NCBI GenBank assembly: GCA_013329455.1
Contig: DUKF01000001.1
Coordinates: 1 to 20,168 of the forward strand
Reading direction: 5' to 3'
Length of the DNA: 20,168 bases
DNA from: Methanotrichaceae archaeon
GTDB lineage: Archaea; Halobacteriota; Methanosarcinia; Methanotrichales; Methanotrichaceae
Shown here: one piece after another, positions 6,992 through 15,000 of the stretch
Position numbering within the stretch: position 1 is the stretch's first letter
Layout: each line of letters starts with the position of its first letter
The notes under the pieces: model-generated
Told to the model about the DNA's origin: nothing
The model's input: the letters and a program-made list of their open reading frames with translations, nothing else
Databases searched by the model: none
Position numbers and translations under genes: made by a program

Positions 6992-7657
6992 TCATCGTTT
7001 TCCAGTCACTGGAGCCGCGTACCCCAGTATCTTCGGGTTTATGCCGGCAGAGAGCTGGTGGACGTCGGTGTACCCGCCAGTTGTCTCATCGACGGTCTTC
7101 GTCTTGGGCTGGACCTCGGTCTCAGAACTCTGCGGAATCTCTGAGCTTGCCGCAGTCACCAGGGCGGAAGAGTAGGATTGAGCGGCAGCCACGGGCGCGT
7201 AACCCGCGGCGTCGGCGCTGGTCCTCATCCCGGCAAAGGCGCCACTGGCCGTCTCTCCGAGGCCGTCGATCTGGAAAAAGCTGCCTTTAACGGTCTCACC
7301 GGTTGCAGTTCCCTGCATCCCGGTGACGGTCAGGACGTCTCCTGTGGCTGAGAGCGTGCTGATTTCGATTCTATCCCCATAGATCGATCCAGTGAGGACG
7401 CCGTTCCACGGCTCGGGCTTCTCGGATTTTGCAGCGCCCCAGATCGAGCTCTCCGACTGGTACAAGACGGCTGTCATCTGGCCCGCATCCTCGAAGCTGA
7501 AGGTCCAGATCCCCTCAAGGTTCAAGGTCTCGGCAGATGGAGCGATATCAGTTCCGTCGGCGTTCTCCGAGCCGTTGATCACATCCTCTGCGAGAGACGA
7601 TCCACACGCTGACGTCAATAAGATTAAGATCGATAAGCATATCTGATTTGTCTTCAT
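6992..7657 (-). CDS. Secreted or lipid-anchored protein of unknown function
   Basis: 221 residues. The N-terminus is a clear export signal: a Lys near the start, a hydrophobic core (LSILILL) and TSACGSSLA. Cys18 could be lipidated (TSAC is an imperfect lipobox), or cleavage could follow SLA at residue 23. The mature part (LEGIWTFSFEDAGQMTAVLYQ, then LTGSIYGDRIEIS) reads as repeated beta strands, like a small beta-barrel or lipocalin-like fold. A Ser/Ala/Thr-rich tail follows (about residues 140-200). I do not recognise a named family. A GGGG-type ribosome binding site lies just upstream of the ATG at 7657. Confidence 0.7.
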   Translation of the reverse strand: MKTNQICLSILILLTSACGSSLAEDVINGSENADGTDIAPSAETLNLEGIWTFSFEDAGQMTAVLYQSESSIWGAAKSEKPEPWNGVLTGSIYGDRIEISTLSATGDVLTVTGMQGTATGETVKGSFFQIDGLGETASGAFAGMRTSADAAGYAPVAAAQSYSSALVTAASSEIPQSSETEVQPKTKTVDETTGGYTDVHQLSAGINPKILGYAAPVTGKR

Positions 7658-7856
7658 ACTAACCCCTTCGTTTTGATATTACTTCGGCCGCGAAACTTTC
7701 CCCACCGTTTGCAGCCTTCCAATGACCCACCCTTCTGGGTAGATAAGCTTTCAGGTCTCGGTTCTTCGCCCGTCTTGAGCTATTGTTTAACGCAGCCTCA
7801 TCGGAACCTTTGCATTCGGTTCTATCAAATGGGAAGAATGAAATCAGATCTCGCAT

Positions 7857-8279
7857 CTACAGCTTGCACGCCTTTTCGTCCTGCTGGCTCTTTTTCACCA
7901 GGTAGTAGCCGGCCGAAAGGGATACGATGATCACTCCGATCCCGATAAGAGTCATGCTGGGAAGGCTCTTTACGTCCAGGATTATGACCTTCCGCGCGAT
8001 TGCGATGATCGCCACCAACAGGACCACCTGGACGTTGATGACGTTCTCCTCGAGATAGATCTTGAAGGTTTCGAGAAGCTCGATCCCGATCAAAACGAGG
8101 AGGAAGTATCCGAAGATCTCCAGGAGCTGGTCGATGTTGAGCAGGATCAGGGGCGGGGAAACTGCGTCTATGATGATGATGTAAAATAGCTCGACCGTGG
8201 CCAAAAGCACCACCAAGGCCATCATCCAGGTGAGAACTATCAGAATCGCGTTCTGAAACTTTGTCAGCCACTCCATCAT
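7857..8279 (-). CDS. PsiE-family membrane protein
   Basis: 140 residues with four predicted membrane helices. The order and motifs fit the phosphate-starvation-inducible PsiE family: LLEIFGYFLLVLIGIELLETFKIYLEE followed by VQVVLLVAIIAIARKVIILD, the conserved Glu and Arg-Lys lying in or near the membrane. Function is unknown even in bacteria, and the name does not prove phosphate control here. ATG at 8279 has GGAGG six bases upstream; a second ATG follows immediately. It lies 69 bp downstream of the SemiSWEET gene on the same strand and may be co-transcribed with it. Confidence 0.8.
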   Translation of the reverse strand: MMEWLTKFQNAILIVLTWMMALVVLLATVELFYIIIIDAVSPPLILLNIDQLLEIFGYFLLVLIGIELLETFKIYLEENVINVQVVLLVAIIAIARKVIILDVKSLPSMTLIGIGVIIVSLSAGYYLVKKSQQDEKACKL

Positions 8280-8348
8280 GGAAATCCTCCAGTTTCAAAC
8301 TCGCCCTCGGCGAATCTTCCCTTTGATCTTCGATCATTTTTGTGGTTC

Positions 8349-8624
8349 TTATCTGAAGTACCTTCTGGTGGTGTACTTGAAGTAGACCACAAGCCCCAGG
8401 GTCAACGTCGTCAGAGAGACGAAGTTGGCCACTATCAAAGGCGAGTTTTGCAGATGCAGGCCGTAAACCATCCAGAGAAAGACCCCGAGCCCCAACTGAA
8501 CCATCATGAAAAGGCTCACGTCGTCCACTGACTTCGTTTGTACCATCTTCACAAGCTGCGGCACAAAGCCGAACATCGTCAGAGTCGCAGCTCCATAACC
8601 TATGATTTCCCAGTCCATTGACAT
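8349..8624 (-). CDS. SemiSWEET-type (PQ-loop) small transporter
   Basis: 91 residues from ATG 8624, three membrane helices, the usual length for prokaryotic SemiSWEETs, which dimerise to move small sugars or similar solutes. The PQ motif appears as MFGFVPQLVKMVQTKSVDDVS, followed by LGLGVFLWMVYGL and an Asn in the third helix (LIVANFVSL), all family hallmarks. The frame continues upstream to 8672, but the added Arg/Ser-rich residues do not fit the family. A TATA-like sequence at 8675-8684 would start the mRNA near 8655, so the shorter start is preferred. The substrate is unknown. Confidence 0.85.
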   Translation of the reverse strand: MSMDWEIIGYGAATLTMFGFVPQLVKMVQTKSVDDVSLFMMVQLGLGVFLWMVYGLHLQNSPLIVANFVSLTTLTLGLVVYFKYTTRRYFR

Positions 8625-8674
8625 CGATCTCTTTGAAATTGAACCTGCCGACCGTCGCCGGCTCTTCACCACCC

Positions 8675-8684
8675 GGATATAACC
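8675..8684 (-). promoter_or_regulatory. Candidate TATA box for the SemiSWEET-PsiE unit
   Basis: Read leftward the sequence is GGTTATATCC, bracketed by CCGG on both sides and by CCACC/GGTGG arms further out. It lies about 50 bp before ATG 8624. The symmetrical GC-rich arms around the AT core could let a regulator cover the promoter. Confidence 0.4.
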
Positions 8685-8801
8685 GGTGGCTCGTTAATCC
8701 GGTTTTCGGTGCTCTTCTAACCGTGCCACCAGGGCCGGAAAGCTTATTATCAAGATATTTGATCTTTTGTCAAGAAATGTTGATTTAGATTTGGAGGGTC
8801 C

Positions 8802-9806
8802 ATGAATAATTACCAGAGAATGATTTCCGTGCTCCTCTGTTTCTTCCTTCTCTATTTATCGGGATGCGGCGCAGAGATGGTGACGATCGTCGATTACACC
8901 GAACGATCGGTGGACGTTCCCCTCCCTGTGGAGAGGATAGTTTCACTATCGTCCCCAGCCTCGGAGATCGTCTGCGCCTTGGGTGCTGGCGATTTGATAG
9001 TAGGCCGAGGCTCAAGCTCCGTCTTTCCTCCCCGCCTTGAAGAGGTGCCAGTCGTCGGCAAAAGCTCCCGCACCTCCGACATGGAGCTGATCTTAGAGCT
9101 TCGTCCAGATCTCGTGATCGCCGACACCATGCTCTCCGAAGACGACCGCAAGACGATGGAGTCCGTCGGAATCCCGGTCCTTGAGGAGAGCTTCGTCGAT
9201 CCTTCGAGAGTGACCGAGGTCGTCAGAAACCTCGGCCTTGTTCTTGGAGAGGAGGATCGAGCTGATGATCTGGCGGGTTTCATTGAGGGGTACCAGGACG
9301 TCATCGGGGATAGGACGGCTGGCCTCGGCGAGGATGATATGCCCCTCGTCTTTCTGGAACGGGAGTGGACTTACCATACAACATCCAAAGGGACCTCGTC
9401 TCACAACCTCGTGGTCATGGCGGGGGGCAGGAACATCGCCGCCGAGGAGTCGGTCGAGTATCCCACCGTCAGCCCCGAGTGGGTGGTGGAAAATGATCCC
9501 GACGTAATCGTCCGCCTCCTCTGGGCGACGACCGGAGAATTCTTCCCCGAGGACAAACTGAAGAAGACCAGAGACGAGATCGTCTCAAGGCCCGAGCTTG
9601 CGGGCGTCAGGGCCGTCAAGGACGGACGGGTTCACGTCCTCAGCAGCAAGACGAACAGCGGGATGCGTTCGATAGTGGGGGAGCTTTACCTCGCCAAGTG
9701 GTTCCACCCCAATCTCTTCGAAGACATCGACCCGGTGAAAGTGCATGAAGAACTGATCCGCGAGTTTTACGGCCTCGATCTGAACGAGGTCTACGCCTAT
9801 CCGTGA
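8802..9806 (+). CDS. ABC-type substrate-binding lipoprotein, TroA/BtuF-like
   Basis: 334 residues. Residues 8-19 are a hydrophobic export signal ending in the lipobox LSGC, with Cys22 the likely lipid anchor. The mature protein has the class III binding-protein layout: VERIVSLSSPASEIVCALGAGDLIVG, then ELRPDLVIAD, a long linking helix, and a second lobe (EWVVENDPDVIVRLLW, ending GELYLAKWFHP). The closest functional classes bind vitamin B12/cobinamide, haem or Fe(III) chelates. A ribosome binding site (GGAGGG) precedes ATG 8802. It is more distant from the two other binding proteins of the window than they are from each other. No permease or ATPase gene is beside it, so its transporter is encoded elsewhere. 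Confidence 0.88.
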   Translation: MNNYQRMISVLLCFFLLYLSGCGAEMVTIVDYTERSVDVPLPVERIVSLSSPASEIVCALGAGDLIVGRGSSSVFPPRLEEVPVVGKSSRTSDMELILELRPDLVIADTMLSEDDRKTMESVGIPVLEESFVDPSRVTEVVRNLGLVLGEEDRADDLAGFIEGYQDVIGDRTAGLGEDDMPLVFLEREWTYHTTSKGTSSHNLVVMAGGRNIAAEESVEYPTVSPEWVVENDPDVIVRLLWATTGEFFPEDKLKKTRDEIVSRPELAGVRAVKDGRVHVLSSKTNSGMRSIVGELYLAKWFHPNLFEDIDPVKVHEELIREFYGLDLNEVYAYP

Positions 9807-9940
9807 TCGACGGACGCGTCCGTTCATCCCGACTGGACGGGCGTGCTCTCCCCTTTTCACGTTCCAGACCAATTTTTGTCCCGCCACAGAAAGCAGCTCA
9901 TTTCAGGAGGCGGCTTCGACCTCCTAAGAATTACACAATA

Positions 9941-9967
9941 TTGACCGAAATTCTTATTAATTAATAA
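9941..9967 (+). promoter_or_regulatory. Promoter/operator element of the binding-protein gene
   Basis: TTGACCGAAA followed by CTTATTAATTAATAA. It includes the perfect 14-bp palindrome TTATTAATTAATAA at 9954-9967. Bases 9941-9965 match 19971-19995 with only two differences. ACCGAAA plus the AT-rich block fits an archaeal BRE/TATA core promoter about 30 bp before a start site near 9985; the palindrome could also be an operator. Confidence 0.55.
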
Positions 9968-10013
9968 ACAATTTCAGTATTTACATGAGACGAGCCAGAG
10001 GGAGGCACCTATT

Positions 10014-11075
10014 TTGAATAAAATTCCATTCATTTCGCTTTTAACCATGTGCTTATTCCTGACGTTGGGGATGGCGGACGCCGCCGATTATCCCCTGACC
10101 GTCACAGACTCTGCGGGAAGATCTGTGATGATCGAAGCCCCGATCGAGAAGATCGTGGTCTTGAACTCCGATGCGGCCGAGGCGGTCAGCATCCTCGGCG
10201 AGACCGACAAGATCGTGGGAACGACGGACAGCGTTCCCAAGTACAAGGCCTACTACTTCTCAGACGTCATGGGCGGCTGGGAGATCGTGGGGACCTGGAA
10301 GGAGTTCAACTACGAAAAAATAGCGGACCTGGCCAGGGATGATGACGGAGAGATAGGACCCGGGATGCTGGTGATCTGCTACGCCAACAAGGCTGCAGAG
10401 GTGGAGGAGAACCTGGGACCTTTCGAGAAGATCGATATCGTGGGCCTCGACCTCTATAACGCCGAGACCCTGGAAGAGGAGATGACCGCCCTCGGAGAGA
10501 TCCTGGACCGAGAATCTGATGCCGAAGATTACAACGACTGGGTCAGCGAGAAGAAGGCCGACGTTGCAGAGGCGGTCTCAGGGCAAGAGAGGCCGAGGGT
10601 TTACGTCGAGGGAGGGTCGATCGGCGAGCTTGGGTCTCTCTGGACCTACGGCCGAGAATCTTCCCTGAACGATATGATCTATCTCGCCGGTGGCGAGAAC
10701 GTGATCGATGTGAATGAAGCAAACCCCAAGGTGGACTGGGAGAGCGTCCTCGCCCAGATGCCCGAGGTGATCATCAAGGTGCCCGCGGCCACAAACCAGC
10801 TCGGCTGGAGCAACGCCACCGAGATGGAAGTTCTCATCGAGGATATCCAGAGCCGCCCTGGCGCTGACGCCGTCCCTGCCACGGAGGATGGCAGGGTCTA
10901 CGTGATCTTCAGGGACACGACCCTTGGGATGGGTGCTGTCGTCGGCCTCACCTACTGGGCCGAGATGATCCATCCAGAGGCCGATCTCGATCCTGAGGAG
11001 GTCTACCGGGAGTACCTTGGGATGAGGGGGCTTGACTACCCTGAGGAGAACTTCTTCGTCCGCCCGGAGATGTGA
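10014..11075 (+). CDS. Exported ABC-type substrate-binding protein, paralogue A
   Basis: 353 residues with a cleavable signal (hydrophobic ISLLTMCLFLTLG, cut likely after MADA) and no lipobox or C-terminal anchor. The start is TTG, chosen because a strong GAGGGAGG site ends about nine bases upstream and no better codon exists. The fold is of the TroA/BtuF type: VTDSAGRSVMIEAPIEKIV, LNSDAAEAVSILG, WTYGRESSLNDMIYLAGGENVI and a C-terminal lobe. It is a clear paralogue of the gene at 15001-16137, sharing VVGTWKEF[ND]YEKI, HPE[AV]DLDPE and the ending FVRPE[MI]. Proteins of this class in methanogens are annotated for iron or cobalamin uptake. Position next to CobN suggests a metallated tetrapyrrole, corrinoid or metal chelate; inferred only. 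Confidence 0.85.
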   Translation: MNKIPFISLLTMCLFLTLGMADAADYPLTVTDSAGRSVMIEAPIEKIVVLNSDAAEAVSILGETDKIVGTTDSVPKYKAYYFSDVMGGWEIVGTWKEFNYEKIADLARDDDGEIGPGMLVICYANKAAEVEENLGPFEKIDIVGLDLYNAETLEEEMTALGEILDRESDAEDYNDWVSEKKADVAEAVSGQERPRVYVEGGSIGELGSLWTYGRESSLNDMIYLAGGENVIDVNEANPKVDWESVLAQMPEVIIKVPAATNQLGWSNATEMEVLIEDIQSRPGADAVPATEDGRVYVIFRDTTLGMGAVVGLTYWAEMIHPEADLDPEEVYREYLGMRGLDYPEENFFVRPEM

Positions 11076-11120
11076 AAAAAGCTGGGCAGGACTATCGAGA
11101 TAGAATCTGGAAATTGGTTG

Positions 11121-11149
11121 TGCGTTGCAGTTCCTGGGGCTGCAGCGCA
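11121..11149. terminator. Hairpin between convergent genes
   Basis: TGCGTTGCAG and CTGCAGCGCA form a 10-bp stem (one G-U pair in RNA) around a 9-nt loop. It lies in the 191-bp gap between the ends of two convergent genes, where a bidirectional transcription stop would be useful. There is no long T run, so the assignment is tentative. Confidence 0.4.
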
Positions 11150-11266
11150 ACACGTCTTTCGACATCATTCCAACTTACCCTGCCACCAAATGCCTTATTT
11201 TTCCTTTCAACTTCCAGGATCGGTCCGTTCTCTCTTCAGTTCCACCGAACCCGTTTGGATCTGAGG

Positions 11267-14200
11267 TCATATCTCCAGGACCTTCGACATTTTCTCCCGC
11301 CAGGCCTTGACGTCCTCGGCTGTGAGAACGTCGATCGACCCGCCCTGGAAGCTCCCATTGGTCTCGCCCAGCCTCTCCTCGATCCAGCCCTCCATTTCGA
11401 GGTAGGCGGCCTTCAGGTCCTCGATCACATCAGGGTCGGCCTCCCAGAGGCCGCGCTGGTTCGCCTCCAAGAGCCTTCGCCCGATCTCCTCCATCGCCCA
11501 GGGGTTGTTTTCCTCGAAAAAGTGCCTCATTTCCTCGTCGAGGACGAAGGTCTTGGCGATGTCGTCGAAGACCCAGTCGTCGACCTCTCGGGTCGTCGCC
11601 TCCCATCCGTAGACCCGGCCGACACGCTTCGATATGTCGCCTGCGCCCTTGTAGCCGTGCCGTTTCATCCCCTCGACCCACTTGGGGTTGAGAAGCTTCG
11701 TTCTGACGACCCGGCGAACCTCGTCGGCGAGGCTTCTTATGGCCACTTTGTCCCGGTCTCTCGTGTCGCCGTAGTAGGCTGAAACGTCCCTTCCCGAGAC
11801 CTCTCTTGCGGCCACGGTGAGGCCTCCGTGGGTTCCGAAGTAGCAGCAGCACCCGAAGAGATCGTACTCGTCGGTGGCGGTCTTGTTGAAGGTCATCTCG
11901 ACGCTTTTGAGTTGCGAGACGAGCCTCTCGTGGGACTCCTCGCCGAAGACGCCCTTGCCGTAGGCGTAGCCGTTCCAGTAGATGAAGACGTCCGAGAGGT
12001 CCTTCTCCTTCTCCCAGGCCGAGGCGTAGACCGCCAATTTCACGCCGTTCCCGTAGGTTCCAGGACGGCTAGCAAAGATCCTGGGTCCCTCGCCCTCTTC
12101 AAGGACGTGCTTTCTCACGTAGTTATCCTCGGGGCTCTCATCGAGAGATGCGACCTCTCTTATCGCCTCGTCGAGAAGCTCGATGCAGTTGTAAAAGCAG
12201 TCTCTTGTGATCCCGCTCACCCTGACGGTAAGATCGATCCTCGGCCTATTCAGCTCCTCGATCGGGATCACCTTGTAGCCTTTGACCGATCCTCCCTTCC
12301 AGATCGGCTCGACGCCGAGAAGGTGCATCATCGAGGAGAGCTGCTCGCCGTCGGCCCACATGATGTCGCTGGCCATCCAGAACATTGCGACATTCTCGGG
12401 GATATTGCCGTGCTCCTCCCTGTACTTCTCGATGACCCCTTCGGCCAACTTCCGGCCAACCCGCCAGGCCCCCTCCGTCGGGACCCGGGAGGGGTCGAGG
12501 GAGTAGAAGTTTCTCCCGGTGGGGAGTACCTCGGGCTTTCCTCTGGTTATGAGTCCCGAGGGGCCGGGCTCGATGTAACCACCGTCAAAGCCGCGGAAGA
12601 GTGCCTCCATCTCCGTTGAGGCCTCGATTCTTCCCGAGATGTCGAGGACCCGGTCCCTCATGGCGAGGATCGAGCCCTCGTCCCGATTCCGAAGCCGGTT
12701 CCCAAGGACACTCTCCGCGGCGAGGGTCCCGTCCTCGCCTTCGATGAATTCCGCTATCAGCCTTTTCGAGAGGGCGTCGACCTCCATCAGGTCATCGACC
12801 CCGGCCTCTGAGAGGTCGATACCCAGAAGGTTCGAGACGAACTTTCTCATCTCCGAGTCGTAGCGGAGGATCGAAGCGATCAGCTCGACCTTCTTTTCTT
12901 CTTTTGGCCTCTCATCGAAGATGTGCATCCCGTCCGGGATCTGGGTGTTGTAGATCTCCGAGATCTTCTCGTGGGCGAGGTCGACGACCTCATCGAAAGA
13001 GACACCTCGATCGAGGAGGGCCTCTAGCTTCATCTCCTCGGAGAGGTTTGTCTCCCTCAAAAGGTCGAGGATCAGGTGCTCGAGGGCGTGGGCTCTCGCC
13101 TTTTCTGAGACTCTCGTCCTCTTGTACTCGGAGATCTTCTCCTCGAGATCCTTCAGCTCGCCGTAGAGGCCGCTTTCGGTCATCACCGTCTGCATGTGGT
13201 CGACGAGGACGGCGTAGCTCCTCCTCTTTGCGATCGTCCCCTCGGGAGGGTTGTCGGAGTTGTAGATGTAGAGGTGGGGAAGGCTCCCGATGGCGATGTC
13301 CGGATAGCAGGCGTCGGAGAGAGCGACCGATTTACCCGGCAGAAACTCGAGGTTCCCGTGGGTTCCGACGTGGACGACGACGTCGGCTCCGAAATCCCTC
13401 TCGAGGTAGCTGTAGGTGGCGAGGTACTGGTGGGGCGGCGGAACCTCGGGGTCGTGGAGGATCTTGCAGACTTGTCCGTCGCACCTGGCCCCTGCGCAAC
13501 CTCTCTTCGGCTGGACGCAGACGACGGCGTTCTCGTAATTGACGCCCGTGATAACGATCTTTCCGTCGTGGACCATGGCTGCGGGAACGCCGTCCTTCTC
13601 CTCACCGGGAGGCTCGCCCCAGGCTTCGCAGACCTTTTGCCTTGCCTCTATCGGAAGAGTATCAAACCACCGCTCGTAATCCTCCCGACTCAATAGGGCG
13701 AGAGCCCCACCCTTGCTCACGATCTCCTCGACGGAGGTCCACCTGAACTCCGAGATCGCCTTCCGGTCGAGGATCGTCTTCACAAGATCTGCCCCGTTTT
13801 CAGGGGGGCTCGTGATCGAATAGCCAGCGTCCTTCATCCGGTTCATTATCCTCGCCAGGCTCTCGAGGGAGTCGAGGTTGGCGGCAGATCCCACCGAGGC
13901 CTCCACCGAGGCGCAGGGGTTGTTGTGGAGGATGAATGCGACTCTCCTCTCAGAGGCCGTTTTCTCCTTGAGGCGAATCCAGTTTCCGATCCTTGCAACG
14001 ATCCGCTCCACCCTCTTATCGAGGGCCCGGTGTCTCTCGAACTCGGCCCCGTCGAGACGATCGGTCGTCGCAACCCCGGCGATGATCGGCTCTATTGCCC
14101 CCTCGAACTCGGGCATGGCGACGCTCCAGCCCACCTCGCTGCTCTTCATCCCGTGAATGTCGGCCCGCCACTCCTCTTCGGTGGCGTGATAGACGGTGAG

Positions 14201-14977
14201 AGGATGGAAGACCGGAACGTTCAGCCTTTTCAAGACCTCGCGGGAGGCGTCGACGTTCCCCGCGTGGAATATCGACTGCAAGTTGATCACAGCGTCTACT
14301 CGCCCAGAAAAGAACTCCTCAGTCACCTCACCGCTCGATTTCGCTGAGAGGTCCCGGTCGCCCATCCCGAAGCAGAAGGCGGGGATCACGTCGAACTCCT
14401 TTTCAAGCTCACGGACGAAGGCGTCGACCATTTCGAGGTCGCCGTTCGCCCAGTAGGTCCGGAAGAATAGGAGGCCGACAGTGTGGTCGTGGCGGGGACT
14501 TCTCCAGGCGAGGTACTCCTCGATCGACTCGAAGGCCTCCGGGGCCTCGGGGTGGTAGATCCCCTGCCAGAGCCTCTCCTCGGGAAGATCGTACCTGAAG
14601 TCGAGTTCCAGGAGTTCATTTCCCAAGTACTTCAACATGTTCTCCGCGTTTGCAAGGCCGCCGTAGACGATGTACTGGTTCGTAGTCGCCACGATCTCAA
14701 GAGAGACGTTCGATATCGACCAGTGTGAGGGGTCCCGCCCGAAGGAGACTACCGGGACCGACCCATCAAGGCTCTCGGCGATATCATCCCAGGGGCCCTC
14801 ATGGGAGGGGTGGAGGAGGACGACGTCTGCCCCTTCGAGAAACTCGCGGCATTGAGCGGCCACGTCTTGACCCTCAAGATCTGAGGTGGTGGCCGCCTTC
14901 AGATCTATTCCCAGGTTCTTTGCGGCCTCCAGGAGGAGGGCGACGTCGCTGGCCCAGGTTATCGATCTAACTTTCAT
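11267..14977 (-). CDS. cobN: CobN-like metal chelatase large subunit
   Basis: 1236 residues, full length for the CobN/ChlH/BchH family, the tetrapyrrole-binding subunit of ATP-dependent class I chelatases. The signature HVGTHGNLEFLPGK lies at about residues 535-548, followed by LSDACYPDIAIGSLPHLYIYNSDNPPEG and AKRRSYAVLVDHM. Near 487-505 a Cys motif C-x6-C-x3-C-x4-C (within CVQPKRGCAGARCDGQVC) fits archaeal CobN-type proteins. Three Cys in a row stand at 1043-1045 (GCCCYFGTHGG). ATG 14977 has an excellent GGAGGT site. The paralogue-B binding-protein gene ends 23 bp upstream on the same strand, so the two form an operon. Cobaltochelatase for B12 is the default call. Because anaerobes also use CbiK/CbiX chelatases and some CobN relatives (HmuS) are linked to removing iron from haem, another tetrapyrrole or the reverse reaction is possible. 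Confidence 0.9.
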   Translation of the reverse strand: MKVRSITWASDVALLLEAAKNLGIDLKAATTSDLEGQDVAAQCREFLEGADVVLLHPSHEGPWDDIAESLDGSVPVVSFGRDPSHWSISNVSLEIVATTNQYIVYGGLANAENMLKYLGNELLELDFRYDLPEERLWQGIYHPEAPEAFESIEEYLAWRSPRHDHTVGLLFFRTYWANGDLEMVDAFVRELEKEFDVIPAFCFGMGDRDLSAKSSGEVTEEFFSGRVDAVINLQSIFHAGNVDASREVLKRLNVPVFHPLTVYHATEEEWRADIHGMKSSEVGWSVAMPEFEGAIEPIIAGVATTDRLDGAEFERHRALDKRVERIVARIGNWIRLKEKTASERRVAFILHNNPCASVEASVGSAANLDSLESLARIMNRMKDAGYSITSPPENGADLVKTILDRKAISEFRWTSVEEIVSKGGALALLSREDYERWFDTLPIEARQKVCEAWGEPPGEEKDGVPAAMVHDGKIVITGVNYENAVVCVQPKRGCAGARCDGQVCKILHDPEVPPPHQYLATYSYLERDFGADVVVHVGTHGNLEFLPGKSVALSDACYPDIAIGSLPHLYIYNSDNPPEGTIAKRRSYAVLVDHMQTVMTESGLYGELKDLEEKISEYKRTRVSEKARAHALEHLILDLLRETNLSEEMKLEALLDRGVSFDEVVDLAHEKISEIYNTQIPDGMHIFDERPKEEKKVELIASILRYDSEMRKFVSNLLGIDLSEAGVDDLMEVDALSKRLIAEFIEGEDGTLAAESVLGNRLRNRDEGSILAMRDRVLDISGRIEASTEMEALFRGFDGGYIEPGPSGLITRGKPEVLPTGRNFYSLDPSRVPTEGAWRVGRKLAEGVIEKYREEHGNIPENVAMFWMASDIMWADGEQLSSMMHLLGVEPIWKGGSVKGYKVIPIEELNRPRIDLTVRVSGITRDCFYNCIELLDEAIREVASLDESPEDNYVRKHVLEEGEGPRIFASRPGTYGNGVKLAVYASAWEKEKDLSDVFIYWNGYAYGKGVFGEESHERLVSQLKSVEMTFNKTATDEYDLFGCCCYFGTHGGLTVAAREVSGRDVSAYYGDTRDRDKVAIRSLADEVRRVVRTKLLNPKWVEGMKRHGYKGAGDISKRVGRVYGWEATTREVDDWVFDDIAKTFVLDEEMRHFFEENNPWAMEEIGRRLLEANQRGLWEADPDVIEDLKAAYLEMEGWIEERLGETNGSFQGGSIDVLTAEDVKAWREKMSKVLEI

Positions 14978-15000
14978 AGCTCAACCTCCTTGAAAGCCGG

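Noticed and set aside
9810..9823. 14-bp perfect palindrome ACGGACGCGTCCGT just after a stop codon
   Set aside because: It has no loop or T run to act as a terminator, single copy, and such GC palindromes can occur by chance; not enough to call.
9905..9925. AGGAGG/CCTCCT hairpin before the binding-protein promoter
   Set aside because: Only six base pairs and upstream of the likely transcription start, so neither a leader structure nor a convincing terminator.
11072..11782. 236-residue rightward open frame overlapping the end of CobN
   Set aside because: Antisense to a long conserved coding region with strong GC bias; the sequence resembles no protein and has no proper start context.
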